Shown: piece by piece, positions 1-8,301 of the stretch
Layout: the number at the start of each line of letters is the position of its first letter
How positions within the stretch are numbered: position 1 is the stretch's first letter
Position numbers and translations under genes: made by a program
Notes under the pieces: generated by a model
What the model saw: the letters and a program-made list of their open reading frames with translations, nothing else
What the model was told of the DNA's origin: nothing
Database searches by the model: none
DNA from: an uncultured Pelagibacteraceae bacterium
GTDB taxonomy: Bacteria; Pseudomonadota; Alphaproteobacteria; Pelagibacterales; Pelagibacteraceae
Direction: 5' to 3'
DNA: 64,000 nt
Assembly (NCBI GenBank): GCA_902617895.1
Contig: CACMYJ010000003.1
Coordinates: 62,001-126,000, forward strand

Positions 1-1067
1 AGACTTTTAGACGATTCTAAAGTGGACCAAGCTGCAGTAACCCCTTGAGTATTATTTCTAAAAGCATTTTCTAGTAGTAATTTTTTCATTCCTTTAACTT
101 GAAGATTTTTATTTATATTAGACTTATTCTTTCCTCCGAATTGAAATGGCCAACTTACAGTTGCTTGTAGTACATCTTTTTCTCTTTCATCATAAGTTGC
201 GCTTAGATCATCAGTATATGATCTTTCAAGAGAAAGTTTTGCTGTCGGAGATAAATCTGATCTTGCAATTTTAACATCTAATTCAGACTGTCCATATTCT
301 ATTTCAGCAATAATAAGATTGGGACTTTTTTGTTCAGAAATCTTTTTTGCATCAACTAAACTTGAAGGTAATGGAACTTCAGAATTATAAATTTTTTTTA
401 ATTTTTCATTGCTGCTGATTGGTCCAATTATATTTTCATAAGCTAATTTGCTGGTTACTATATAATTTTGTGCTCCAATGTAACCTGCTTGTGCCCCTGA
501 TAAAGAAGATTGGGACTGTGCTAAGTCAGTGGCAGTTATTTGAGCTCTAGATAGTCTTGCATTATCTATTTCGAATTGTCTTTGGAGAAGGTTAACATTT
601 TCTTCATTAATACTTAGTTTTTCATATGCAAGGATTAAACCTGTATAAGCCTCAATTGCTTTCATAAAAACATCTTGCTCTTTTTTAATAAGTTGTGCTT
701 CAGATAAGTTTAGTCCTAATTTACTTTTTTCGTATTTTGTACCACGTTCACTACCATCTAAAAGTGTTTGTTCTAACTTTACAGAAGATGTCATTGGATT
801 TGTATTAGTTATAGAAGCATCAGTACCATCTTGATTTGTTAATTTATTGGTTTCTTCAAAACTTTTAGTGCCTGAAAGAGTTAAAGTTGGAAAAAAATCA
901 CTTTTAGAAATATTTAAGACTTCCTTTTGAACTTCTAAATTTTTTCTCTCAGCTTTGAGCTCTAAATTGTTCTGGAAGGTTTGTTTTAATGCATCACTCA
1001 AAGTTGCAGCATTTACTGGTAGTACAAAAGCTATTAAGCAAAAAGTGATTAGAGTGATTATTTTCAT
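1..1067 (-). CDS. tolC: TolC-family outer membrane efflux protein (5' part; runs off the window)
   Basis: This reading frame is open from an ATG at 1067 to the window edge and is missing from the ORF track because its stop lies outside. The translation begins with a signal peptide (MKIITLITFCLIAFVLPVNA) followed by ATLSDALKQTFQNNLELKAE, the typical start of TolC-type channels. About 355 residues are visible out of a usual 430-480, rich in the helical coiled-coil repeats of the family. TolC trimers form the outer-membrane and periplasmic exit duct for type I secretion and RND or ABC efflux. The start overlaps the stop of the upstream kinase gene in an ATGA junction, so the two are probably translated from one message. 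The family call is secure; which transporter it serves cannot be told from here. Confidence 0.85.
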   Translation of the reverse strand, partial: MKIITLITFCLIAFVLPVNAATLSDALKQTFQNNLELKAERKNLEVQKEVLNISKSDFFPTLTLSGTKSFEETNKLTNQDGTDASITNTNPMTSSVKLEQTLLDGSERGTKYEKSKLGLNLSEAQLIKKEQDVFMKAIEAYTGLILAYEKLSINEENVNLLQRQFEIDNARLSRAQITATDLAQSQSSLSGAQAGYIGAQNYIVTSKLAYENIIGPISSNEKLKKIYNSEVPLPSSLVDAKKISEQKSPNLIIAEIEYGQSELDVKIARSDLSPTAKLSLERSYTDDLSATYDEREKDVLQATVSWPFQFGGKNKSNINKNLQVKGMKKLLLENAFRNNTQGVTAAWSTLESSKS

Positions 1068-1990
1068 TGATTATATTTTATTGATTTAATTTGATGATTT
1101 CTATTTAAATTTAATACAATTGAAGAATATTTTGGAGCAAATTTAAACATATTTTGTGTGACCCTTTGGTAAGTCTGCATAAATGTTAATACCTCGTTTT
1201 TACTCATAACCTTGCTATTTGCCTTATTTTTTGAGTTTAATTTTAGTAACGCTTCCTGTTTAAGCCTCCAGTTCTGCAATAATTTAAAATTACCTGCTTT
1301 TAAAAATAACAAACAGTCTAATTTAGAAAATAATTTTTTATATTTTGTTTGTAGTTGACCATTTACATATTTCCTCCATCTTAAATTTTTATCTGCTGTT
1401 CTTTCAAGAGAATTAATCGATTTTTTTAAAGTAGCATTTTTTTCTGCTCTAGCTCCTACACACCATCCTTCAAAGATTATAACATCTGGTACCTTTTTAA
1501 CTAGATACCAGGACTTTCTTTTTAATCTATCATCTATTGCCTTATTAAACTTAGGAAGTCTCTGTTGATTGAATTTCTTTCCCTTTGTTTTTTTTAGAAG
1601 ATCAAAAATAAAATTTATGTCGTGGGTGCCTGGAACGCCTCTGGTCATTAATAAGGGATGAATTTTTTTTGATAATTTTATTCTATCTTTTCGGGTTTTA
1701 TACAAATCATCAATTGATAATTTAAAAACATTTAACTTAAAATATTTTGTTAAAATGATTCTTAGAATAGAGCTAATTGTTGTTTTACCAGTTCCTTGAC
1801 CTCCTGCTAAGCCTATTAAGTAAGGTTTAGATTTATTTGTTCTATTATTGATCCAGAAACTAATTGGAATTAGAAAAGATTTAATCATCTTTTCTTTGTT
1901 TTTAAATTTTTCCTTTGTAGTTTCTTGAGATCTTATAAACTCAAAACAGTCTTTATTAACTTTTTTATAACACTCAGTAATTGATTGCAT
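1064..1990 (-). CDS. P-loop kinase of the D-glycerate 3-kinase (GLYK) type
   Basis: The 308-aa protein has a Walker A motif GLAGGQGTGKTT near residue 60. It is followed by LSIDDLY, by RGVPGTHD about 45 residues later, and by IIFEGWCVGAR, which together match the plant and cyanobacterial D-glycerate 3-kinase family and related YGR205W-like kinases. The expected reaction is ATP-dependent phosphorylation of D-glycerate to 3-phosphoglycerate in the cytoplasm. The substrate is assigned from motif order only; pantothenate- and uridine-kinase-like relatives share the fold, so another small hydroxylated substrate is possible. It overlaps the downstream tolC by 4 nt (ATGA). No glycolate or glyoxylate genes lie next to it. 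Confidence 0.7.
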   Translation of the reverse strand: MQSITECYKKVNKDCFEFIRSQETTKEKFKNKEKMIKSFLIPISFWINNRTNKSKPYLIGLAGGQGTGKTTISSILRIILTKYFKLNVFKLSIDDLYKTRKDRIKLSKKIHPLLMTRGVPGTHDINFIFDLLKKTKGKKFNQQRLPKFNKAIDDRLKRKSWYLVKKVPDVIIFEGWCVGARAEKNATLKKSINSLERTADKNLRWRKYVNGQLQTKYKKLFSKLDCLLFLKAGNFKLLQNWRLKQEALLKLNSKNKANSKVMSKNEVLTFMQTYQRVTQNMFKFAPKYSSIVLNLNRNHQIKSIKYNQ

Positions 1991-1997
1991 AAAAATT

Positions 1998-2366
1998 TTA
2001 TTGTTTTTGATCCAATGGATGATTTTTGCCGTCGTTCACTGGCACATCTTCAATTTCAAATGGCTCCACACCCTCTATACAAGCAATATTTACACCGAAT
2101 AATTTTGGATTACTTCTAGGTCTGTTATGAGTATGAATTCCACAAATTGAGCAAAAGTAATGTTTAGCAGTTTTAGTATAAAACTGGTAAAGGGATAGTT
2201 TATCTTCCCCTTTTGTAAGTTTAAAATCATCAGGACCAAGTACACCTATAATATAACCTTTTTTTTTGCATATTGAACAATTGCAACGCATGATTTTTTC
2301 AATACCACCCAAAGGCATCTTAACTTCTGCTTCTATTGCACCACAATGACAGGATAATTTTTTCAT
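1998..2366 (-). CDS. GFA / CENP-V domain zinc protein (first of a tandem pair)
   Basis: A 122-aa protein made of a single GFA (glutathione-dependent formaldehyde-activating enzyme-like) fold. Zinc-binding cysteines are visible as SCHCG near the N-terminus, RCNCSICKK around residue 27 and YFCSICGIHTHN around residue 70, the spacing expected for two structural or catalytic zincs. Family members are called S-(hydroxymethyl)glutathione synthases, but biochemical support for that reaction is weak and many members have no known substrate. It lies 19 nt downstream of a second GFA gene on the same strand and 7 nt upstream of the kinase gene, so it is probably cotranscribed with both. Family assignment is firm; function is open. 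Confidence 0.8.
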   Translation of the reverse strand: MKKLSCHCGAIEAEVKMPLGGIEKIMRCNCSICKKKGYIIGVLGPDDFKLTKGEDKLSLYQFYTKTAKHYFCSICGIHTHNRPRSNPKLFGVNIACIEGVEPFEIEDVPVNDGKNHPLDQKQ

Positions 2367-2385
2367 GTTTTAATCTCCTAAAAAT

Positions 2386-2868
2386 TTATCTTTTATTATC
2401 TTTTAAATAATTTTTATATCTTTCGTAACTTTCTTTTGGCCAAGTATTTTTTAAATCATACATTTTTTCAAAACAATTTGCATCATCAGTAAGTTTTAAC
2501 CATGGATCTTTATCTTTTGTAAATATATGCGCTTCAGGAGGAAAGTTTTCGGAATTATCTAAGGTTTTAGTTCTAACTGTTGATCGACCAACTGCAGTAG
2601 CATAATCTGTATAAATATAAGTACCACATTTGTTACAAAAATAAGCTCTTGAGGTAGCTCCACTACCTGTTTTAAGTTCAGTTGACGAAATATCACCCTC
2701 TATAATTAATGTATTGTCTAGAACGCTAGTATTAATAACATAAGAAGACCCAGTTATAATTTTACAATCTTTGCAATGGCAAGCTTGGGTGAATAGAGGC
2801 TTTTCTGTAATTCTATATCTAACCTGACCACAAATACATCTTCCTGTTAAGCTTTCGTTTTTTTCCAT
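2386..2868 (-). CDS. GFA / CENP-V domain zinc protein (second of a tandem pair)
   Basis: A 160-aa GFA-fold protein with GRCICGQVRY at residues 9-18, ACHCKDCKIITGS near residue 30 and YFCNKCGTYIYTDY near residue 75, reproducing the cysteine pattern of the family. It is longer than its downstream neighbour, with a C-terminal extension rich in charged and aromatic residues. The two GFA proteins are clearly different sequences, so this is an old duplication or two recruited paralogues. It is the first gene of the minus-strand run ending in tolC, and it faces the divergent umuDC operon across a 166-bp spacer. Any promoter would lie in that spacer, which also holds a palindrome and a tandem repeat. 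Confidence 0.8.
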   Translation of the reverse strand: MEKNESLTGRCICGQVRYRITEKPLFTQACHCKDCKIITGSSYVINTSVLDNTLIIEGDISSTELKTGSGATSRAYFCNKCGTYIYTDYATAVGRSTVRTKTLDNSENFPPEAHIFTKDKDPWLKLTDDANCFEKMYDLKNTWPKESYERYKNYLKDNKR

Positions 2869-2902
2869 TTATTATCTTCAAACTATTTATGGTTAAAGTT
2901 AT

Positions 2903-2923
2903 CCACATGTATACAACATGTGG
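2903..2923. promoter_or_regulatory. Perfect 8-bp inverted repeat in the GFA/umuDC spacer
   Basis: CCACATGT is followed by a 5-nt spacer and ACATGTGG, giving a perfect 8-bp inverted repeat about 35 bp upstream of the GFA start codon. There is no T-run on either side, so it does not resemble a terminator. Symmetry and position suggest an operator for a dimeric regulator of the divergent genes; this is inference. Confidence 0.45.
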
Positions 2924-2937
2924 TTTCGATGTTCACG

Positions 2938-2958
2938 TTTTGATTCACTTTTGATTCA
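2938..2958. repeat. Tandem direct repeat TTTTGATTCA, 11-bp period
   Basis: TTTTGATTCA occurs twice, starting at 2938 and 2949, one helical turn apart and just upstream of the umuD -35 hexamer. Repeats phased this way place two proteins on the same DNA face. No known regulator was recognised. Confidence 0.45.
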
Positions 2959-2983
2959 GTTACAGACTCAAAATACAACCTGA

Positions 2984-3012
2984 TTGACACTATTAAATAA
3001 CTTAGATATTAA
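2984..3012 (+). promoter_or_regulatory. Predicted sigma-70 promoter of umuDC
   Basis: A perfect -35 TTGACA at 2984-2989 is followed by a 17-bp spacer and TATTAA at 3007-3012 (4 of 6 matches to TATAAT). The predicted start of transcription lies at about 3019, inside the SOS box, which is the expected geometry for LexA repression. Confidence 0.55.
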
Positions 3013-3015
3013 TTA

Positions 3016-3030
3016 GAACAAAATAAGAAC
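3016..3030 (+). promoter_or_regulatory. LexA (SOS) box, alphaproteobacterial GAAC-N7-GAAC type
   Basis: GAACAAAATAAGAAC matches exactly the direct-repeat LexA operator known in Alphaproteobacteria (GTTC-N7-GTTC on the other strand). It ends 4 nt before the umuD start codon and overlaps the predicted transcription start, so bound LexA would block initiation. The SOS function of the downstream genes makes a chance match unlikely. LexA itself is not in this window. Confidence 0.75.
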
Positions 3031-3034
3031 ATTT

Positions 3035-3430
3035 ATGAAACTAACTATACCTTACTATTTACACAAAGCTGGCGCGGGTTTTCCGTCGCCTGCCACAGAC
3101 TATATTGAGGAAGATATTGATTTAAATGTTCATTTAATCAAAAACGTTCCGGCAACTTTCATTATAAGAGTTCAAGGAAAATCAATGGTGGATGTGGGAA
3201 TTAATGATGGCGATCTATTAGTTGTTGATAAGAGTTTAACACCAAAAAATTTCTCAACAGTTATTGCAAATGTTCATGATGAACTAGTTGTTAAAAGTTT
3301 AGTTCAAGAAAGAGATAAAAAATTTTTAACATCAGGTTCTAAAGAATTTACAGATCGAATTTTAATTAATGAAGATGAGGATATATTTATTTGGGGAGTT
3401 GTAACTTATGTCATCCATTCAGTATACTAA
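3035..3430 (+). CDS. umuD: UmuD-type self-cleaving polymerase V subunit
   Basis: This 131-aa protein is the size and sequence type of UmuD, without the N-terminal helix-turn-helix of LexA. The cleavage region reads AGAGFPSP near residues 12-19. The catalytic serine lies in GKSM (about residue 49) and the lysine in LVVKSL (about residue 87). RecA-stimulated autocleavage would yield UmuD', which joins UmuC to form translesion polymerase V. The gene overlaps umuC by 23 nt, as in other umuDC operons. The start is the only sensible ATG; no Shine-Dalgarno is present because the SOS box occupies that region. Confidence 0.93.
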   Translation: MKLTIPYYLHKAGAGFPSPATDYIEEDIDLNVHLIKNVPATFIIRVQGKSMVDVGINDGDLLVVDKSLTPKNFSTVIANVHDELVVKSLVQERDKKFLTSGSKEFTDRILINEDEDIFIWGVVTYVIHSVY

Positions 3431-4685
3431 AAAAATAGCACTTATTGATTGTAATTCTTTTTATGTTTCTTGTGAAAGATTATTCAATCCTAAAATAAGA
3501 AAAAAACCTGTTGTAGTTTTATCTAACAATGATGGTTGTATAATTTCAAGATCAACTGAAGCCAAAGCTTTAGGTATTAAAATGGGGGAGCCTTACTTTA
3601 AAGCAAAAGATATTATCATTAAAAATAAGGTTAATGTTTTTTCATCTAATTATTCTTTGTATGGAGATTTGTCTAGAAGAGTGATGAGAACACTAAAAAG
3701 ATTTAATTCTGCTATTGAAGTTTATTCTATTGATGAAGCATTTTTAGATTTGTCAAATTTTCCAGATAACGAAGTTGAAAAAGTTGGAAAAGAAATTAGA
3801 GAAACAGTTTTAAAATGGACAGGTATTCCAACTAGCATTGGTATTGCTAAAACAAAGACCCTAAGCAAAGTTGCAAATCATATTGCAAAGAAAAAAAAAT
3901 CAGGTGTAACAAGTTTAATAGGAATTGAAAATATTGATCCCATATTAGAAAAAGTTGAAATTAATGATGTATGGGGTGTTGGAAGACAACTAACAAAATT
4001 TTATCATAAAAATGGAATTTATAATGCCAAGCAACTTAAAAATAAATCTAATACATGGATAAAGAAAAACTCCAATGTTTTAGGTTCAAGAACTGCAATG
4101 GAGCTAAGAGGAGTTCCTTGTATCGATTTAGAAACAACACAAACAAAAAGAAAAAGCTGTGTTGTATCTCGTTCTTTTGGCCAAAGAATTGAAAAATATC
4201 AAGAATTAAAAGAAGCAGTTGCAAATTATTGTTTGAATGCGTCTGAAAAAATAAGATCTGAGTCTTTAATTGCAAAGTCAATTACAGTTTTTGTTAGAAC
4301 AAGTCCTTTTCAAAGTAGATTTGGATATTATTCGAACTCAAAGACAATAGATTTTGCAATTTCAACAAATAATAGTATTGAAATAGTTAAAACTGCTTTG
4401 GTTGCTTTAGACTCTATCTTCAAAAATGGTTACCGTTATCAAAAAGCAGGTGTAATGCTTACTGGTTTATCCAATGAAGATCGTAGTAAGAACCTATTTT
4501 ATTCTGAAAAAGACGAGAAAATTAAGGGTTTAATGAAATCTATTGATAATACTAACTATCGGTACGGAAGATCTACGTTAAGTCTTGCTAGTGCTGGTGT
4601 TCAAAAAAGATGGAACATGAGAAGAGAGCATTCATCTAAAATAGATACTGCAGATTTTTACTTACTGCCAACTATTAGGGCTTGA
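3408..4685 (+). CDS. umuC: UmuC, Y-family DNA polymerase V catalytic subunit
   Basis: A 425-aa Y-family polymerase. [17 protein letters not shown] at the N-terminus supplies the first metal-binding Asp and the Tyr steric gate region, and [12 protein letters not shown] near residue 105 supplies the catalytic Asp-Glu pair. [19 protein letters not shown] and a helix-hairpin-helix segment (VWGVGRQL) follow. The C-terminal little-finger and UmuC-specific extension give a length typical of UmuC (about 420 aa) and longer than most DinB proteins. It acts in error-prone bypass of DNA lesions with UmuD'2 and RecA. It is cotranscribed with umuD. Its 3' end is 5 nt from the convergent glycosidase gene. 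Confidence 0.94.
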   Translation: MSSIQYTKKIALIDCNSFYVSCERLFNPKIRKKPVVVLSNNDGCIISRSTEAKALGIKMGEPYFKAKDIIIKNKVNVFSSNYSLYGDLSRRVMRTLKRFNSAIEVYSIDEAFLDLSNFPDNEVEKVGKEIRETVLKWTGIPTSIGIAKTKTLSKVANHIAKKKKSGVTSLIGIENIDPILEKVEINDVWGVGRQLTKFYHKNGIYNAKQLKNKSNTWIKKNSNVLGSRTAMELRGVPCIDLETTQTKRKSCVVSRSFGQRIEKYQELKEAVANYCLNASEKIRSESLIAKSITVFVRTSPFQSRFGYYSNSKTIDFAISTNNSIEIVKTALVALDSIFKNGYRYQKAGVMLTGLSNEDRSKNLFYSEKDEKIKGLMKSIDNTNYRYGRSTLSLASAGVQKRWNMRREHSSKIDTADFYLLPTIRA

Positions 4686-4690
4686 TTTAC

Positions 4691-5701
4691 TTATTTTAAA
4701 TTTAAATTTTTTGTTGAACCATCTTTATAAGTAAACTCTACTTCTTTTTTTGAAATAGATTTTATTGATACAAAGCCATCATACTCAGAAATAAATTCGT
4801 TTAATTTTTTTCTATTTTTCTTTGACATTTTTTTACCTGGTGCGTTTACACCCACATCAATTATTAATTCTGCTCCACTTAAAAAAGCATTTACATAAGC
4901 TTTTATTGGGGGACCACAGGTCATAGCCTCTGTCAACCAAATTGGTTTATCAACATCAACACTTTTTAATAAATCAGCAAATTCATCTACCCATAGCTCT
5001 TTATCACACTGTCCATCTGGACCGCTTATATGGTGAATATTTGCAATATCAAAATGATCCTTAATTTTTGGCAAAGCTGATTTCCAATATTTTTTATTTT
5101 CTGGAAACATTCCTGCAGCACCAGCCATAACAATAACTGCATCTGGTTGCTGTTCTTTAATTACTTTTGAAGAAAAATTAAAAATTTCAACAAAATCTTC
5201 CTCACTTCCTTTAAAAAACATATCAAACTCAGGTTCATTCATCACATCCCAATATACAATTGGTTTTGTTAGCCCAGGCATATCATTTGAACCATCTCCA
5301 TCATAACGGTCCACTAATTTTACAAGAAAAGTTTTATAATCTTCCATTGAACAAGGTTTGCTTAAATACTTTGTAAAACGTTTTCCAAATGGACTTCTGG
5401 CCTTTTTTCTTTTGCAAGATTTTTGATCCCAATTTGTATGAGGCCAGATAGTAGCTAAAATTGTTTGGTTGTGATTTTGAGCATATACAACGTACTTATC
5501 TACATCTTCCCAAAAAAATTTACCTTTTTCGCTTTCTATATGATTCCAAACGAAAGGTCCTGGATGAGGTCTTACCCATTGACCATCTTTTCCACGCATT
5601 TTTTTGTCTCTCATTTCAGTTAATTCGCCAAATCTAGATTGTGAATATGCAAGATTTGTTAAAAGTAAAAAAGATAATAGAATTAATAATAATCTTTTCA
5701 T
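4691..5701 (-). CDS. Secreted glycosidase of the GH-A (TIM-barrel) type
   Basis: About 336 aa, starting at the ATG at 5701 rather than the TTG used in the ORF track. A signal peptide (MKRLLLILLSFLLLTNLAYS) precedes a region resembling clan GH-A glycoside hydrolases. WDVMNEPEF near residue 165 supplies the acid/base Glu of the NEP signature, and PIWLTEAM near residue 265 supplies the candidate nucleophile Glu. The protein should act in the periplasm or outside the cell on a beta-linked glycan; the exact GH family and substrate are not recognisable by eye. Its start codon touches the stop of the DUF1501 gene (TGATG), making it the last gene of the glycan-related operon. Confidence 0.7.
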   Translation of the reverse strand: MKRLLLILLSFLLLTNLAYSQSRFGELTEMRDKKMRGKDGQWVRPHPGPFVWNHIESEKGKFFWEDVDKYVVYAQNHNQTILATIWPHTNWDQKSCKRKKARSPFGKRFTKYLSKPCSMEDYKTFLVKLVDRYDGDGSNDMPGLTKPIVYWDVMNEPEFDMFFKGSEEDFVEIFNFSSKVIKEQQPDAVIVMAGAAGMFPENKKYWKSALPKIKDHFDIANIHHISGPDGQCDKELWVDEFADLLKSVDVDKPIWLTEAMTCGPPIKAYVNAFLSGAELIIDVGVNAPGKKMSKKNRKKLNEFISEYDGFVSIKSISKKEVEFTYKDGSTKNLNLK

Positions 5702-6858
5702 CAACTTTTAAACAATTTTTCAGATAAGTTTTGAAGCTTATCACCCCAAAAAACTTCTTTCTGAATTCTTTTAAAGTCAATATCAAAAACGGTAGACATA
5801 GCTGATGCATAAACAGATCTTGAATCAATTGTTGAATTCAAGTCTCTTCCCTCAAATAATTCTTTTCTCTTAAGCCCTGGCCAATCAGTATAAACTTGAG
5901 ATTTTTTTATTAAGCCTCCTGCCATAAAAATTGCAGATCCATAGCCATGCTCTGTTCCACGTCCTCCATTTTGTTTAATAGTTCTGCCAAATTCCGTTAA
6001 GGTTAACACCAAAGTGTTTTCTATCTCTGGTCCCAGACCTTTCTCTAGACTTTTAAAAATTGAGTCCATTTCAATCAAACTATCAGAATGTGAACCATTC
6101 ACGCCTCCTTGTGCAGCATGTGTATCAAAACCATCAACTTCAAAAACAGCAACCCTTGGACCATTTATTTTTTTTAATTCTAAACCTGCTTTATAAGCTA
6201 AAGATGAATTCTTTCTAGACATAGAGGTACCCCCATTATTCATCATAGATCTGTTGGCAATTATCTCCATCATATTAGCTAAGTCATGTTCGGATTTATC
6301 TGTATAAACTGATTTTAAAAGTTGTAAAAGTTCTGTTCTTGGAAGTCTTTTTTTTGAAGGATAAAAATTATCATTACTAGGAATTCCTCTTAGTAATAAA
6401 GGCATCGGTAAAGCTAATGCAAGACCATCACCTTTTAATTCTGCTAATTCCATTCCTCTTCCTAACCATCCAGTTTTTATGGAGTAAGGTATATGGCCTC
6501 CTGTTTCCATTAAGTTTTGTCCATCAAAATGGGATCTTTTAGTATATGGAATATTAGTAGCGTGAACGATTGCCCCTAAATTATTTTGCCACAAATTATG
6601 AAAATTCTTTAGTTTGGGATGAAGTGCAAAATCAGAATTTAACTTTATTGTTTCATCTAAAATTAAATCTTTTCTTTTCTTTTCAAAATTCTTGTCATCA
6701 ATTATTGGAACAGCACATAAACCATCCATCCCACCTCTTAACATTATTACTACAAGGTTTTTTTTCTTGTCCGTATTTGCTAAAACAGGAAAATTAAAAC
6801 CTGCTAAAAATAATGTAGTGGCTGAACCTTTTAAAAAATTTCTTCTTGATATCTTCAT
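5701..6858 (-). CDS. DUF1501 protein, Tat-exported, alkaline-phosphatase-like fold
   Basis: The 385-aa protein begins MKISRRNFLKGSATTLFLAG, a twin-arginine signal peptide, so it should be exported folded. Motifs of the DUF1501 family follow: VVIMLRGGMDGL near residue 35, VDGFDTHAAQ near residue 243, and LTEFGRT plus GTEHGYGS near residues 288-304. These resemble metal-site motifs of the sulfatase / alkaline phosphatase superfamily. No substrate is known for the family. It overlaps the upstream DUF1800 gene by 4 nt (ATGA), and the DUF1800-DUF1501 pair is a widely conserved arrangement. The downstream secreted glycosidase suggests a role in handling an extracytoplasmic glycan or modified polymer; that is inference. 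Confidence 0.85.
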   Translation of the reverse strand: MKISRRNFLKGSATTLFLAGFNFPVLANTDKKKNLVVIMLRGGMDGLCAVPIIDDKNFEKKRKDLILDETIKLNSDFALHPKLKNFHNLWQNNLGAIVHATNIPYTKRSHFDGQNLMETGGHIPYSIKTGWLGRGMELAELKGDGLALALPMPLLLRGIPSNDNFYPSKKRLPRTELLQLLKSVYTDKSEHDLANMMEIIANRSMMNNGGTSMSRKNSSLAYKAGLELKKINGPRVAVFEVDGFDTHAAQGGVNGSHSDSLIEMDSIFKSLEKGLGPEIENTLVLTLTEFGRTIKQNGGRGTEHGYGSAIFMAGGLIKKSQVYTDWPGLKRKELFEGRDLNSTIDSRSVYASAMSTVFDIDFKRIQKEVFWGDKLQNLSEKLFKS

Positions 6859-8282
6859 GATTTAAGTGTCTCCGGTAAATTAAATAAAATAACATGTTTA
6901 TGAACAAGCTCTCTATGCTGATTTAGAATTTTTAAAATTTCACCTGAATTATCATAATTTTTTTCAATCATTTCTTCATAAAATTCGGGTGTTTGCGACT
7001 TACCTGACTTTCTATAGTAAGCTTCTCTTGCATAAACAAGCCTTCTAATAAGTAATTCTGGCGACATCCAATCCTCTGAAATATCTGACCATCCATTTGG
7101 TTGTTTTGCTAAATAAGGATGTTGTCCAAGCTCATCCATTAAATATTCTAAAGCTCTTTGATCTCTTATCGGTTTATTTCCAAGTTTATAAAGATCCATA
7201 AATGCAGGTGATGGAATTAAATCAACATCAGCCATTTTACTCATTTGCAGTAGCCAGTTTTCTGGATTCTGAAATTTATTGTATTTATCAGAATAATTGA
7301 AAGCAACCTCTATTGCAGCTTTGTGAACCTCTGGCAAAAAACCGTCTGATTTTTCCCAAGCTTTTATAATTGGTTCCATCATTTCATTAGTTGGGTTATC
7401 TGTGATTAAATATCTACAGAGTTTCATTGCAATAAATTTTCTACATGAAGGATGATTAACAAGATCTGTAATGGCAACTGATAAACTTTTTCTACCTCTT
7501 TTATATTTTTTACCTAAAACTATTTTAGTACCAGGCTCATGAGCATCAGGATTGAAATGGACATCACCTGTCTCTAATCTTTTCTTTCCCCACTCAGGTC
7601 TCCACCCACTCATTATATATGCCATTTGGATTACATCTTCTTGCGTATATCCACAATCTGGGGACACAGTGTGAAGTTCTAAGAGCTCCCTTGCATGATT
7701 TTCATTTACACCTTTTGTTTTTCCTTTTTCTTTCGCCCATTTAGCTTCTTGGCTTTTTGGCCCTACATTCTGATCATTATCTAGGTGATGTATCATTGAC
7801 CAACCGATAGTTGCTTCTTGAGCCATTTTTTCAAAATTTTGACTCATGTTAGCTCTAATAATTTCTCTCTGATATGCTCCGGTAGTATATTGTGCTAAAA
7901 AATCTTTTTCACTAATTGCAAAATGGTTACCCCAAAAATACCAAAGCTTAGCTAAAACTGGTGTTTCACTTTTTAATGCCTCTGAATACCTTATGCAAAG
8001 TTCAAGGTTCCACCAAAACTTTTGACCTGTTTCATGTCGTAACTTATTTTTTTCTCTTTTGTAGCCATCTTTATCATTTTTAAATTTTTTTCTTAAAACT
8101 TTTCTGTCTCCATAAACGTAATCTCGATAATAATTTCTAAGTTCTTTCTCTGGTAAAATTTTTCCCTTCCAAGAAAATTCAGGAATATCATTCAATTGGT
8201 TTTTTGCCCATTCTAATGGATCGGAGGATACCTTTTCATCGGGTCCTAAACCAAAAGCAACTTTACGATAAAAATTTTTCAT
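6855..8282 (-). CDS. DUF1800 family protein, partner of DUF1501
   Basis: A 475-aa protein carrying recognisable DUF1800 sequence: LRHETGQKFWWN, LAKLWYFWGNHFAIS, NENHARELLELHTV near residue 195 and MSGWRPEW near residue 228. The NENxARELLELHT stretch is the most conserved part of the family. No obvious signal peptide is visible at this start (MKNFYRKVAFGLGPDEKV), unlike many DUF1800 proteins, so its location is uncertain. It could leave the cell together with the Tat-borne DUF1501 partner. The gene starts 19 nt after the GT2 gene and overlaps DUF1501 by 4 nt. The biochemical function of the family is unknown. Confidence 0.85.
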   Translation of the reverse strand: MKNFYRKVAFGLGPDEKVSSDPLEWAKNQLNDIPEFSWKGKILPEKELRNYYRDYVYGDRKVLRKKFKNDKDGYKREKNKLRHETGQKFWWNLELCIRYSEALKSETPVLAKLWYFWGNHFAISEKDFLAQYTTGAYQREIIRANMSQNFEKMAQEATIGWSMIHHLDNDQNVGPKSQEAKWAKEKGKTKGVNENHARELLELHTVSPDCGYTQEDVIQMAYIMSGWRPEWGKKRLETGDVHFNPDAHEPGTKIVLGKKYKRGRKSLSVAITDLVNHPSCRKFIAMKLCRYLITDNPTNEMMEPIIKAWEKSDGFLPEVHKAAIEVAFNYSDKYNKFQNPENWLLQMSKMADVDLIPSPAFMDLYKLGNKPIRDQRALEYLMDELGQHPYLAKQPNGWSDISEDWMSPELLIRRLVYAREAYYRKSGKSQTPEFYEEMIEKNYDNSGEILKILNQHRELVHKHVILFNLPETLKS

Positions 8283-8301
8283 AAAATTATTTTAAAATAC
8301 A

